A stretch of DNA of 8,700 nucleotides from JAEUMW01 sp039807745 (GCA_039807745.1 JBDHRV010000147.1:1-8700), one strand, 5' to 3'. Positions 1-7,105 are shown, counted from the first letter of the stretch. The notes: generated by a model not told the origin, from the letters alone. Made by a program: numbers and translations.

Positions 1-1571
1 ACCAGCACCGGCGCGTCCTTGAGGAAGGCGCGCGCGATGGCGATGCGCTGGCGCTGTCCGCCCGAGAGCTTGACGCCGCGCTCGCCCGCCTGGGTCTGCA
101 GGCCCTGTGGCAGTTGCGCGATGAATTCCCACGCGTGCGCGGCGTCCGCCGCGGCGATGATCTCGGCATCGGACGCGCCGGCCTTGGCGCCATATGCGAT
201 GTTGGCCGCTATCGTGTCGTCGAAGAGCACGATGTCCTGCGACACGAACCCGATGTTGGCGCGCAGGCTGGCGAGGGTGAGAGCGGTGAGATCGTGGCCG
301 TCGAGCAGGATGCGACCGGCGGTGAGCTCGTAGAAGCGCGGCAGCATGGCAACCAGAGTCGTCTTGCCGGCCCCCGAGGGACCGACCAGCGCCACCGTCT
401 CGCCGGGCTCGATCGCGAGCGAGACCTCGTCCAACGCACGCGCCCCGGCGCCGTCGTAGGAAAAGCTCGCGCCCTCGCAGCGGATCGACCCGCGGGCACG
501 TTCGAGCGTGACGGTGCCGGTGTCGGATTCCGTCGGCTCGTCGAGGAACTCGAAGACGGTGGCGGCCGCGGCGAGGCTGCGCTGCATGCTTTCGTTGACG
601 GTGGTGAGGCGCTTCAGCGGCGCGATCAGCAGCATCGCCGCCACCAGGAACGACACGAAACCGCCCACCGTCGTCTGGTCCGCGGCCGACTGCAGCACCG
701 CCAGGTAGACGATGACCGCCACCCCGATCGACACGACGACCTGCACCAGCGGCCAGTTCGCCGCCGCCGCCGTCTCGCGCTTCATGTTGAAACGGCGCAC
801 CTTCGCCGCCTGCTCGTCGAAGCGCGCCCCCTCGTAGGTCTGGCCGCCGAATATCTTCACCACCTTGATCCCGGCCGTGGTCTCGTTCAGCACCTGGTTG
901 AGATCCCCCATCGCTTCCTGCGCGCCCTGGCTCATCGCGCGCAGGCGCCGACTCACCGTGCCCACCACGAACATGATGGGCGGAGCGATGAGGAAAGTGA
1001 GCAGCGTGAGTTTCCAGTTGAGGTACAGCAGGTAGCCCATGAGCGCCACGATGGACAGACCGTCCTTGACGATCACCGTGGCGACACTGCTGGTGCCGAG
1101 GGCGACCTGCATCGCGTCGAACGTGAAGCGCGACACGACGACGCCGCTCGCGTTGCTCTCGAAGTAGGACGTGGGCAGCGTCAGCAGCTTGCGGAACATC
1201 TGCGCCCGCAGGTCGAAGACCACCTTGTTGCCGAGCCAGTTCGAGCCGTACACGGACACAAAGGTACCGAGCCCCTGGATCAGCATCAGCGCCACGATCA
1301 GCACCGGCGCAAGCTGCATCCAGAACGGATCGCGCCGGACGAACGTGCCGTCGAGCAGGGGCTTCATCAAGGCCGCGAGTGCCGGCTGCGTGACGGCTGC
1401 CACCATCATGCCCAGCATCGCGAAGAGAAAGCGCCGCCAGTACGGCAGCATGTAGGAAAGCAGACGGCGCAGAAGCACCCGGCTCTCGCCGTCGGCGGCC
1501 GGGCTCTTGCGGGGAGAAGCGACGGAGGTGGCGGGCGGCACGGTCGTTGGCACGGCCGCGAGGCGCGGCAT
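1..1571 (-). CDS. msbA: MsbA-family lipid A/phospholipid export ABC transporter (3' end outside window)
   Basis: This is an inner-membrane half-transporter with the permease and ATPase on one chain. As a homodimer the family flips lipid A-core across the inner membrane. Seen: 523 complete codons. An N-terminal tail rich in Pro, Ala and Ser (about residues 1-28) leads into VLLRRLLSYMLPYWRRF, then a six-helix permease region (about 35-330). The nucleotide-binding domain has Walker A GPSGAGKTT (397-405), Q-loop Gln445 in FVSQDIVLF, and signature LSGGQRQRIAIARAFL starting at 502. Family members are usually about 580-600 residues, so Walker B, the D-loop and the switch His lie beyond position 1. 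Start: ATG at 1571, preceded by GAGGG nine bases upstream; the frame stays open further upstream, but that part overlaps btuB. The gene lies 76 bp after the btuB stop on the same strand and has its own promoter. Other exporters of this ABC subfamily cannot be fully excluded, but the overall pattern is MsbA. Confidence 0.92.
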   Translation of the reverse strand, partial: MPRLAAVPTTVPPATSVASPRKSPAADGESRVLLRRLLSYMLPYWRRFLFAMLGMMVAAVTQPALAALMKPLLDGTFVRRDPFWMQLAPVLIVALMLIQGLGTFVSVYGSNWLGNKVVFDLRAQMFRKLLTLPTSYFESNASGVVVSRFTFDAMQVALGTSSVATVIVKDGLSIVALMGYLLYLNWKLTLLTFLIAPPIMFVVGTVSRRLRAMSQGAQEAMGDLNQVLNETTAGIKVVKIFGGQTYEGARFDEQAAKVRRFNMKRETAAAANWPLVQVVVSIGVAVIVYLAVLQSAADQTTVGGFVSFLVAAMLLIAPLKRLTTVNESMQRSLAAAATVFEFLDEPTESDTGTVTLERARGSIRCEGASFSYDGAGARALDEVSLAIEPGETVALVGPSGAGKTTLVAMLPRFYELTAGRILLDGHDLTALTLASLRANIGFVSQDIVLFDDTIAANIAYGAKAGASDAEIIAAADAAHAWEFIAQLPQGLQTQAGERGVKLSGGQRQRIAIARAFLKDAPVL

Positions 1572-1605
1572 GCGCCGCAACCCTCGCAGGCGCGGCGCGA
1601 GCGGG

Positions 1606-1634
1606 ATTATGCGGCAGGGTCGCCCGCCGGTCAA
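1606..1634 (-). promoter_or_regulatory. sigma70 promoter of msbA
   Basis: On the minus strand there is a -35 TTGACC (1634 to 1629), a 17-base spacer, and a -10 CATAAT (1611 to 1606). Each hexamer has one mismatch to consensus and the spacing is ideal. The predicted transcription start is near 1599, giving a 28-base leader with the GAGGG ribosome site. It sits wholly in the short gap after the btuB stop, so msbA need not depend on the riboswitch-controlled transcript. This is inferred from sequence only. Confidence 0.7.
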
Positions 1635-1647
1635 AAAAGCAGCCGGG

Positions 1648-3630
1648 CTAGCGAAAGGCGTACCGCGCCGACGCGAAAAACGTGACGCCGACTTGCGGGT
1701 AGGCGATATAGGTCGACCCTACCACCAGACCGTAGTTGAAGTACTTCTCGTCGAACAGGTTGTTCACCCCCGCGGCGAGAGTCCAGCCGTCGATGTCGTA
1801 CTCCGCCTTGATGTTCACCAGTGTGTACGAGGGAATCTTCTGAGCGAAGGTATTGGTGGCGTCGCCGTCGAAGAACTGATCGCCGACGTAGCTCACGCTC
1901 GCCTGCAGCCGCGCGGGAGGCAGGAAGCGCCAGAGCAACTGCGCGTTCGCCTTGTTCTTCGCTACCAGCGGGACGGTCTTTCCAGTGAGCCCGACGCCGC
2001 CCGCCTCGCCATCGCGAAACTCCGCGATCGCGTACGTGTAGTTGGCGGACAGATCGAAGGTATCGGTCGGCGACCAGCGACCCTGGACTTCGACCCCATA
2101 GCGCTCTGTCGGCGGCAGGTTGACGTTGGAGAAAGTGACCGGATTGAAGTAGATCTCGTTCTTCAGATCCATGCCGTAGAACGTGGTGCGAAATGCATAT
2201 TTCGGGTCGGCGTACTCGATTCCGATCTCGCCGCCGAGCGATGTCTGAATCGCGAGATTGTTCACCACCGGGTCGAAGTTCGGGCCGCCGAACTGGTTGA
2301 AGAGCTCGTCCACGTTCGGGACGCGGAAGCTGCGCCCGTACTTGCCGAAGGCCGCGAGACCTTCGCCAATTCCCTGGCGCAGCGCGAACTCCCAGGCCAC
2401 CGGGTTGTTGCTCGCGGAGCCGCTCGCATAGGGCGCGAAGCTCGCGCGGTCCTGCGCGTAACGCGAAGTGGTTTGCACGCGCCCGCCATACGAGAACAGC
2501 GTCGTCGGAGTGAGCTGCGAAGTCTGCTGCGCATAGAGCGCGAAATCGGTCTGGTCGGCCTCGAGCCGCGCGGGGCCGATGTCCCGGTTCTGGTTGTAAT
2601 ACCACCATGCGGCATCCACACCGGCCACCAGCGTGTGGTCGAAGCCGAAGAGCGCATAGGGAAGCCGTCCGCGCGGCGACACCGTCCAGACGTCGACGTC
2701 GGTCTGCGTGTTGAACGTGTTCCCGAAGAACAGGATCGAGGCGTTGGCGTCGCGCTTGCGGTAAGTGGCATCGAGTGCGAGTTCGCCGTCGCCGATCTGC
2801 TCCCGTCCGCTCAGGATCGTGCCCCAGCCGCGCAGCGTCGACGAGTCGTTCGGCGTCGATGCTGCGCGCGGGTTGCGCGCGATCTGCTCGGCGGTGAGCG
2901 CGCCCGGCAGATCGAGGTTCTGCTCGGCGCCGAACGCCTTCAGGCTGAGCGAGCTCGTCGCGTCGAACCAGCGCAGCTCCGCCGTGGCGTTACCCTGGGA
3001 CACGCGATTGTTCTCGCGATAGTTGTCCGATCCATAGTAGCTCGCGTAGGCGTTGGCGGCGACGTTCGCGCTGCCCCCGCCTGCGCCACCTTCCACGCGC
3101 ACCGTGCTGTAGCTGCCGCCGAGCACGGCGGCCTGACCGCTCACCGCGCCGGACTTGGGCGCCTTCGTGACGATGTTGATGACGCCGCCGGTGGCACCGC
3201 CGCCGTAGAGCACGGCGCCGCTGCCGCGCAGGATCTCGATGCGCTCGATGGAGTCGAGCGGAACCGTGGACCACCGCGCGCTCGTGAGCTCGTTCTCCGA
3301 GAGGCGCTGGCCGTCGAGCAGCACCAACGTGTTCTGGTCGCCGGTGATGCCGAAGCCGCGCATGTCCACCTGCTGGTCGGGGCTGCCGGAGGCGTCGCGG
3401 ATCTGGATGCCCGCGCGCAGCGACAGCAATTGCGGCAGGGTCTGCGACGTGTTGCGGGCGATGTCCTGTGCCGTGATGACGCTGACACCGATGGGCAGGT
3501 CGCGGTTCTCTGCGGGGAAGCGCGTTGCAGTCACGACCACCTCGTCGGTGATCGTGCTGGCAGTGGACTGGGCTAGAGTCGCGGAAGGCGCGGCGAGGAC
3601 AGCCGCGCCCACGAGAGCGCAATACTTCAT
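1648..3630 (-). CDS. btuB: BtuB-like TonB-dependent outer-membrane vitamin B12 receptor
   Basis: 660 residues. This is an outer-membrane beta-barrel with an N-terminal plug that imports cobalamin using TonB/ExbBD energy. Seen: a Sec signal peptide of about 20 residues ending SATLA before QST; TonB box EVVVTATRF from residue 30; a plug domain (about 40-165) with DLPIGVSVITAQDI, VDMRGFG, LVLLDGQRL, IERIEILRGSGAVLYGGGAT and GGVINIVTK; then a barrel ending VNNLFDEKYFNYG and a final YAFR. The length suits the family (E. coli BtuB is about 614). Start: ATG at 3630 has AGGGAGA nine bases upstream and begins the signal peptide. The open frame continues upstream, but that part overlaps the riboswitch. 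Substrate: plug and barrel alone do not prove it, but the cobalamin riboswitch just upstream makes B12 or a related corrinoid the clear choice. Oddity: the last residue is Arg after the usual terminal Phe. Confidence 0.93.
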   Translation of the reverse strand: MKYCALVGAAVLAAPSATLAQSTASTITDEVVVTATRFPAENRDLPIGVSVITAQDIARNTSQTLPQLLSLRAGIQIRDASGSPDQQVDMRGFGITGDQNTLVLLDGQRLSENELTSARWSTVPLDSIERIEILRGSGAVLYGGGATGGVINIVTKAPKSGAVSGQAAVLGGSYSTVRVEGGAGGGSANVAANAYASYYGSDNYRENNRVSQGNATAELRWFDATSSLSLKAFGAEQNLDLPGALTAEQIARNPRAASTPNDSSTLRGWGTILSGREQIGDGELALDATYRKRDANASILFFGNTFNTQTDVDVWTVSPRGRLPYALFGFDHTLVAGVDAAWWYYNQNRDIGPARLEADQTDFALYAQQTSQLTPTTLFSYGGRVQTTSRYAQDRASFAPYASGSASNNPVAWEFALRQGIGEGLAAFGKYGRSFRVPNVDELFNQFGGPNFDPVVNNLAIQTSLGGEIGIEYADPKYAFRTTFYGMDLKNEIYFNPVTFSNVNLPPTERYGVEVQGRWSPTDTFDLSANYTYAIAEFRDGEAGGVGLTGKTVPLVAKNKANAQLLWRFLPPARLQASVSYVGDQFFDGDATNTFAQKIPSYTLVNIKAEYDIDGWTLAAGVNNLFDEKYFNYGLVVGSTYIAYPQVGVTFFASARYAFR

Positions 3631-3639
3631 GTTGTGGAA

Positions 3640-3729
3640 TCTCCCTGGTTTTTGAGGCGTGCCCTCCGCACGCGGAAGATGGAGGTGCCGGGAGAGGGAA
3701 AGTCGAGCGGGGAGCCGGGAAGGCACGCC
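3640..3729 (-). promoter_or_regulatory. btuB leader expression platform with alternative helices around the Shine-Dalgarno site
   Basis: In the mRNA (minus strand), GGCGTGCC (3729 to 3722) is perfectly complementary to GGCACGCC (3663 to 3656). TCTCCC (3695 to 3690) is perfectly complementary to GGGAGA of the ribosome site (3645 to 3640). The two pairings cross, so in a simple fold they exclude each other. One would mask the ribosome site and the other would leave it open. No U-tract terminator is visible in this leader, which favours translational control. How the aptamer selects between the two helices cannot be read from the sequence. Confidence 0.45.
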
Positions 3730-3760
3730 GAATCCGCCCTCCGCGGAACGTCCACTGCGT

Positions 3761-3973
3761 CGTTCAGGCCGGTATCCGGGCTCGTGAGGGTGACTGGACG
3801 TACCGTCTCCGGCGCGCCGCCTTCCCGTGGGGAGATCCCACAGTGGCGTTGCTGGCGCGCCCGCGCTCACCTACCGTTGCGGGGGCAGCACAGGAATTGA
3901 CAGCCGGTCGCGTGCCGTCGCACCTGTTTCCCGTTCAACCGCTGCCGATCGAGCTGGAAGCAGCACCTGAACG
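3761..3973 (-). ncRNA. Cobalamin (adenosylcobalamin-type) riboswitch
   Basis: A cis-acting aptamer in the btuB 5' leader that binds cobalamin and normally lowers expression of the uptake gene. Seen on the minus strand, 5' to 3': a perfect 8-bp P1 closing helix, CGTTCAGG (3973 to 3966) with CCTGAACG (3768 to 3761); a GGGAAACAGG segment whose CAGG pairs with CCTG; the hallmark core GCTGCCCCCGCAACGGTA (3889 to 3872); matched GGCGCGCC arms; the GCCACTGTGGG...CCCCACGGGAAGGC hairpin (3847 to 3819), which in this family takes part in the kissing loop; and the B12 box AGCCCGGATACCGGCC (3782 to 3767), one base off the family consensus as I recall it. The btuB ATG follows 130 bases after the 3' end of P1. 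Confidence 0.95.
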
Positions 3974-3978
3974 CCGTG

Positions 3979-3984
3979 AGTATA
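3979..3984 (-). promoter_or_regulatory. Probable -10 element of the riboswitch-btuB transcript
   Basis: TATACT on the minus strand (3984 to 3979) would place transcription start near 3972, at the first bases of riboswitch helix P1, which is where an aptamer-led mRNA should begin. No good -35 hexamer is visible at 16-18 bases. The agreement with the 5' end of the aptamer is the main support. The 148 bp between the riboswitch and the next gene otherwise hold only the opposing promoter. Confidence 0.5.
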
Positions 3985-4121
3985 GCCCAAAGACCCATTC
4001 CGGACGGATTCGCGTGGGCACGCAACCTGCAAGAATGGCGAGCCCCGCACGGTTTCGGCTGGATTCCGCGGCGCGCCTCGGTGCCACCTCGGAAACAGGA
4101 TTTAGTGCCAGCCGTTAGCGA

Positions 4122-4151
4122 TTGACGTTGCGGAATTTGTGTCACTATAGT
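4122..4151 (+). promoter_or_regulatory. sigma70 promoter of the zapB-like/zapA operon
   Basis: -35 TTGACG (4122-4127), 18-base spacer, -10 TATAGT (4146-4151). Counting the standard distance from the -10 element puts +1 at 4158, exactly the A of the downstream ATG. No Shine-Dalgarno sequence is present in the six bases between the -10 element and the ATG. Confidence 0.65.
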
Positions 4152-4157
4152 TCGACT

Positions 4158-4358
4158 ATGGATACTGAACTTGGCACTTTCGAGAGAAAGCTGATGCAGC
4201 TGGTCGAAACCTGTCACCGGCTGCGATCCGACAATCAGCGGCTGCGAGACGAATTGAGCGAGAGCCGGAACGAGATCCGCGAGTTCCAGGAGCGCATCGA
4301 GGGCGCGCGGACGCGGCTCGAGAAGCTGGTCGAACAGATTCCGGACGAGATGCCATGA
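4158..4358 (+). CDS. Small coiled-coil cell-division protein, TIGR02449/ZapB-like
   Basis: 66 residues, almost entirely one charged amphipathic helix: TFERKLMQLVETCHRLRSDN, then repeated Leu/Ile heptads rich in Glu and Arg, and a short tail ending PDEMP. This composition and its place directly before zapA match the small TIGR02449 family found upstream of zapA in proteobacteria. A ZapB-like role, as a cytoplasmic coiled coil bridging ZapA and the Z-ring, is inferred and not shown. Start: ATG at 4158 is preferred. An in-frame TTG at 4122 would add 12 residues (NLCHYSST...) unlike the family, and that TTG is itself the promoter -35 element. The stop overlaps the zapA start (ATGA), implying translational coupling. 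Confidence 0.82.
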   Translation: MDTELGTFERKLMQLVETCHRLRSDNQRLRDELSESRNEIREFQERIEGARTRLEKLVEQIPDEMP

Positions 4359-4660
4359 CGTCCACGCCCAAGACCCTCGATGTCAGCATCATGGGGCGCG
4401 AGTACCGGGTGGCGTGCCCGGTCGGCCAGGAGAAGGAACTGCTGGAAGCGGTCGTCTACCTCGACCGCAAGATGCGCGAGATCCGCGACCAGGGCAAGGT
4501 AGTCGGTGTCGAGCGCATCGCGGTGATGGCCGGGCTCAACATCGCGCATGAGTTGCTCGTGAACCGCAGTGGCGGAGCATTTGACATCGCGGGTCTCAAG
4601 CGTAGAATCGAAATCATGCAGGCGGCCATCGATGGCGCGCTCTACGATCAGGAGGAGTAA
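4355..4660 (+). CDS. zapA: Cell division protein ZapA
   Basis: 101 residues. ZapA binds FtsZ filaments and crosslinks them, stabilising the cytokinetic Z-ring in the cytoplasm. Seen: an N-terminal FtsZ-binding head with LDVSIMGREYRVACP (residues 8-22), then LLEAVVYLDRKMREIRDQG and VVGVERIAVMAGLNIAHELL, the conserved helix of the family, and a C-terminal coiled coil (about 70-97). The length is close to E. coli ZapA (109). The ATG overlaps the preceding TGA, so the two genes form one operon with likely coupled translation. The 3' third of the gene also carries a promoter reading toward the 6S RNA. The zapA-6S RNA order is well known in proteobacteria, which supports both calls. Confidence 0.95.
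   Translation: MTSTPKTLDVSIMGREYRVACPVGQEKELLEAVVYLDRKMREIRDQGKVVGVERIAVMAGLNIAHELLVNRSGGAFDIAGLKRRIEIMQAAIDGALYDQEE
4581..4608 (+). promoter_or_regulatory. Strong sigma70 promoter inside zapA, reading toward 6S RNA
   Basis: A perfect -35 TTGACA (4581-4586), 16-base spacer, and -10 TAGAAT (4603-4608, one mismatch). Predicted start is near 4615, about 70 bases before the predicted mature 6S 5' end and still inside the zapA coding sequence. It would yield a 5'-extended 6S precursor needing processing, like the longer ssrS transcript of E. coli. No better promoter is visible closer to the RNA. Confidence 0.6.
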
Positions 4661-4683
4661 GCCTGATCGCGCTGCTAGTCCAT

Positions 4684-4858
4684 GTCTCCTGCGGTGCCGT
4701 CCGGACCATACACTCTTTGAACCAATATTGTTTATTTGGTTGCGGACTCAAGTAACGCTGTTGTGCGACTCCGGATCGGACTTGCCTGATGCGTTCGGAA
4801 AGCGACCACTCTTGAACCCTAGGTTCAAGATGCCGGTCCGGCGGCATCCGCGGGGGGC
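4684..4858 (+). ncRNA. ssrS: 6S RNA (SsrS)
   Basis: 6S RNA mimics an open promoter and sequesters the sigma70 RNA polymerase holoenzyme, mainly in stationary phase. Seen: the diagnostic 3' region CTTGAACCCTAGGTTCAAG (4811-4829) followed by GCCGGTCCGGCGGCATC, closely matching the E. coli 6S 3' half. A long closing helix pairs 4686-4707 with 4835-4856 (CTCCTGCGG with CCGCGGGGG, TGCCG with CGGCA, CCGGACC with GGTCCGG, with one bulged T). A hairpin AACCAA/TTGGTT lies on the 5' side of the central bubble, where E. coli has CCACA/TGTGG. The length of about 175 nt fits, and the place right after zapA is the classical one. Ends are approximate to a few bases. Confidence 0.92.
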
Positions 4859-4899
4859 ACCCCTCTCGAGCATGCGGGCGTGATGGCGAGACCCGAAAG

Positions 4900-4925
4900 A
4901 AAAAAGCGGCGACAGCCGCTTTTTT
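4900..4925. terminator. Bidirectional intrinsic terminator
   Basis: A perfect 11-bp inverted repeat, AAAAAAGCGGC then loop GACA then GCCGCTTTTTT. Read on the plus strand, the GC stem and T run end the 6S transcript about 40 bases past its mature 3' end. Read on the minus strand, the same structure ends the convergent gene whose stop lies at 4962. Confidence 0.93.
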
Positions 4926-4961
4926 GTTGCTCTGAATCCCGCATCTCTGGTGACGAAAAGC

Positions 4962-6488
4962 TCACGTCGGGGCGCGCTCTTCGATGCGGTAGCGTGCGAT
5001 GTCGAAGTCGTCTGCGCCTTCGACGAAGCCGACCGGGCTGAGCGAGTAGATGACTCCGCGCACCACCATCTCCATCGGCAGACGGGACGAGAACGCGCCC
5101 GCCTCCATCACGAGGTCGACCTCACCCGAGCACTTGAGATTGAGACCGAGAACGGCTGCGTTCGGGAAGTGGTCTGATGGGTTGGTCGAGATCGGCGTTC
5201 CCGCAGCCACCAGGTGGACCGGGATCGCAGCTTTGGCAAAGGACTCGATGCCGACGTGACACTGCCGGTGTTCGTCGCGCGACAGTCGCCGGACCACGCC
5301 CACGCCCCACACCGGCGCTGCCTCGGGCTTGATCGCGACGAGCGCTCCGACGCGGACCCAGTCACCCTTCACGTGCGAGATGACCGCGCCGTAGCCGCCA
5401 CGGCTCACGTTCTCGGTGATCCAGCTTTCGGTCACGTCGTCGACGAAGGGTCCACCGACATAGCCCTGCAGTGCGTCGAGCAGACCCTGGAACGCGGGCA
5501 CAACGTTCACGCGCGACATCGCGGCATGGCGTTCCGATTCCCGCTGCGGCGGATGCGACGACCAGTACAGGGTGAGGTGCTGCCCGACCTCGCGCACCAT
5601 GCGCGGTTCGTATCCGCCAAACGACGTGCCGTCGGTGGCGCCCTGCTGCGCGAGATCCTTGCTGATGCGTTCGAGATGTGGCAGTCCGCCGTGGCTCGTG
5701 AGGTAGCGCACCGACGTCCCTTCGTCCTCGGGCCGCACGCGTCGCGGTGGATGATCGCCCGCCAGGTCGAAGCTGTGCGTGGTTTCGGTGCCGCGGCTGC
5801 CTTCGATCGGCACGAACTCGGCGCATCGCGAGACGAGGTGCGCGGCGATGTCGATCTGCAGGGGCATGAGACTGCCGGGCGACGAGACGGCGAGCAACAG
5901 CATCTTGACGAGCTCGCGCTCGACCGTCGAGCGGCCGGCTTGACCCGGATGCAGCGTGACTTCCTTGCGTGCGAAGCCGCGTGCGTGGGAAACCTGATAG
6001 ATGCGCGCCGCCTCCTGCCACAGTCGGCCTTCGACGCGGCCATGACGCAGCAGCACCCACTTCATTTCCTTGCGCAGTGCGCGCACGGCGTGGCAGCCCA
6101 TGACCGGGGCGCGCAACTGAAGCGAGCCGACACCGCTTACGCCGGCGTCGTATTCCATCATGCAGAGCTGATAGGCGACCGCCAGCTGATGCCACAGGCG
6201 ATGCGCAGCGCTCCAGATGCGCTGCGCGCGCACCGCCGGCAGGCGTCCGCTGCGCGTGTAGTCGCGGGCGACGCGGCGTTCCAGCAGGGTCGCCGTCTCC
6301 TCGAATACGCCGATCGCCTCGAAGCGCTTCTCGAGTCGAACCTCCGGCAACGACGTCAGGCTTTCGATCCATTCGACGATCTGCTCGAGCGACCGGAGGG
6401 CGTCGTCCCCGGGCAGTTCGGAGACGAGCTTCCGCGCCTCGCGGGGGTCGGCGGGCCGGTGATCGGCGCGTTTGGCAATTCTGAGCAT
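4962..6488 (-). CDS. Uncharacterised 508-residue protein with degenerate PilZ-like C-terminal domain
   Basis: I do not recognise a named gene. Residues 1 to about 300 are predicted mainly helical and cytoplasmic, with no signal peptide or clear membrane span; conserved-looking stretches include WSAAHRLWHQLAVAYQLCM and ERELVKMLLLAVSSPGSLMP. From about 310 there is RESER (316-320), then ENVSRGGYGAVI (Asn360 to Gly365) followed by WVRVGALVAIKPE, WGVGVVRRL and HVGIESFA. The RxxxR and N-x-S-x-x-G pair with following beta strands resembles the c-di-GMP-binding PilZ signature, but the roughly 40-residue gap exceeds the usual 20-30 and the final strands diverge. c-di-GMP binding is therefore inferred and uncertain. 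Start: ATG at 6488 has GAGG six bases upstream; an in-frame upstream start at 6527 lacks this. It is a single gene, ended by the terminator at 4900-4925, with a possible sigma54 promoter. Confidence 0.75.
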   Translation of the reverse strand: MLRIAKRADHRPADPREARKLVSELPGDDALRSLEQIVEWIESLTSLPEVRLEKRFEAIGVFEETATLLERRVARDYTRSGRLPAVRAQRIWSAAHRLWHQLAVAYQLCMMEYDAGVSGVGSLQLRAPVMGCHAVRALRKEMKWVLLRHGRVEGRLWQEAARIYQVSHARGFARKEVTLHPGQAGRSTVERELVKMLLLAVSSPGSLMPLQIDIAAHLVSRCAEFVPIEGSRGTETTHSFDLAGDHPPRRVRPEDEGTSVRYLTSHGGLPHLERISKDLAQQGATDGTSFGGYEPRMVREVGQHLTLYWSSHPPQRESERHAAMSRVNVVPAFQGLLDALQGYVGGPFVDDVTESWITENVSRGGYGAVISHVKGDWVRVGALVAIKPEAAPVWGVGVVRRLSRDEHRQCHVGIESFAKAAIPVHLVAAGTPISTNPSDHFPNAAVLGLNLKCSGEVDLVMEAGAFSSRLPMEMVVRGVIYSLSPVGFVEGADDFDIARYRIEERAPT

Positions 6489-6556
6489 GCTGTACCTCGT
6501 TCTTCGAGTGGTGTCCCAAACGGGCAATCCGTCCGGGATGACGGGGCACCGAATCG

Positions 6557-6571
6557 GCAGTTATCGTGCCA
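6557..6571 (-). promoter_or_regulatory. Possible sigma54 (RpoN) promoter of the PilZ-like gene
   Basis: On the minus strand TGGCACG (6571 to 6565), then ATAA, then CTGC (6560 to 6557). The -24 block matches consensus fully, the GG-N10-GC spacing is exact, and the -12 block has one mismatch (CTGC for TTGC). Predicted start is near 6545, giving a leader of about 57 bases. No good sigma70 promoter is visible for this gene. Such a 15-base match can arise by chance. Confidence 0.45.
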
Positions 6572-6593
6572 CTGGCGAGCGAAAGGCGCCGAT

Positions 6594-6610
6594 GCCGATA
6601 GAATGTCGGC
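6594..6610 (+). promoter_or_regulatory. -10 element within an inverted repeat upstream of the EVE gene
   Basis: TAGAAT (6599-6604) is a good -10 hexamer 31 bases before the EVE-domain ATG. It lies in the loop of a perfect inverted repeat, GCCGA-N7-TCGGC. No convincing -35 is seen at the usual distance. The repeat may be an operator or chance. Confidence 0.35.
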
Positions 6611-6634
6611 TGGCACGCCACGGGAGATTGCGTA

Positions 6635-7105
<471 letters not shown>

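Noticed and set aside
1622..1648. Possible terminator after btuB (GCCCGGCTG then a T run)
   Set aside because: The stem is only about five pairs and imperfect, and the T run sits in the middle, where it is better explained as flanking the msbA -35 element.
114..1685. 523-residue open frame on the plus strand opposite msbA
   Set aside because: The protein is rich in His, Arg and Asp-Gln runs with no domain, the typical mirror of a high-GC gene. The opposite strand carries clear ABC transporter motifs.
1507..3576. 689-residue open frame on the plus strand opposite btuB
   Set aside because: Low-complexity Arg/Val/Ala sequence with no recognisable motif. The minus strand encodes a full TonB receptor with signal peptide and riboswitch.
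3631..3870. N-terminal extension of btuB to 3870
   Set aside because: It would translate through the cobalamin riboswitch and put about 80 residues before an intact signal peptide. The ATG at 3630 has its own ribosome site.
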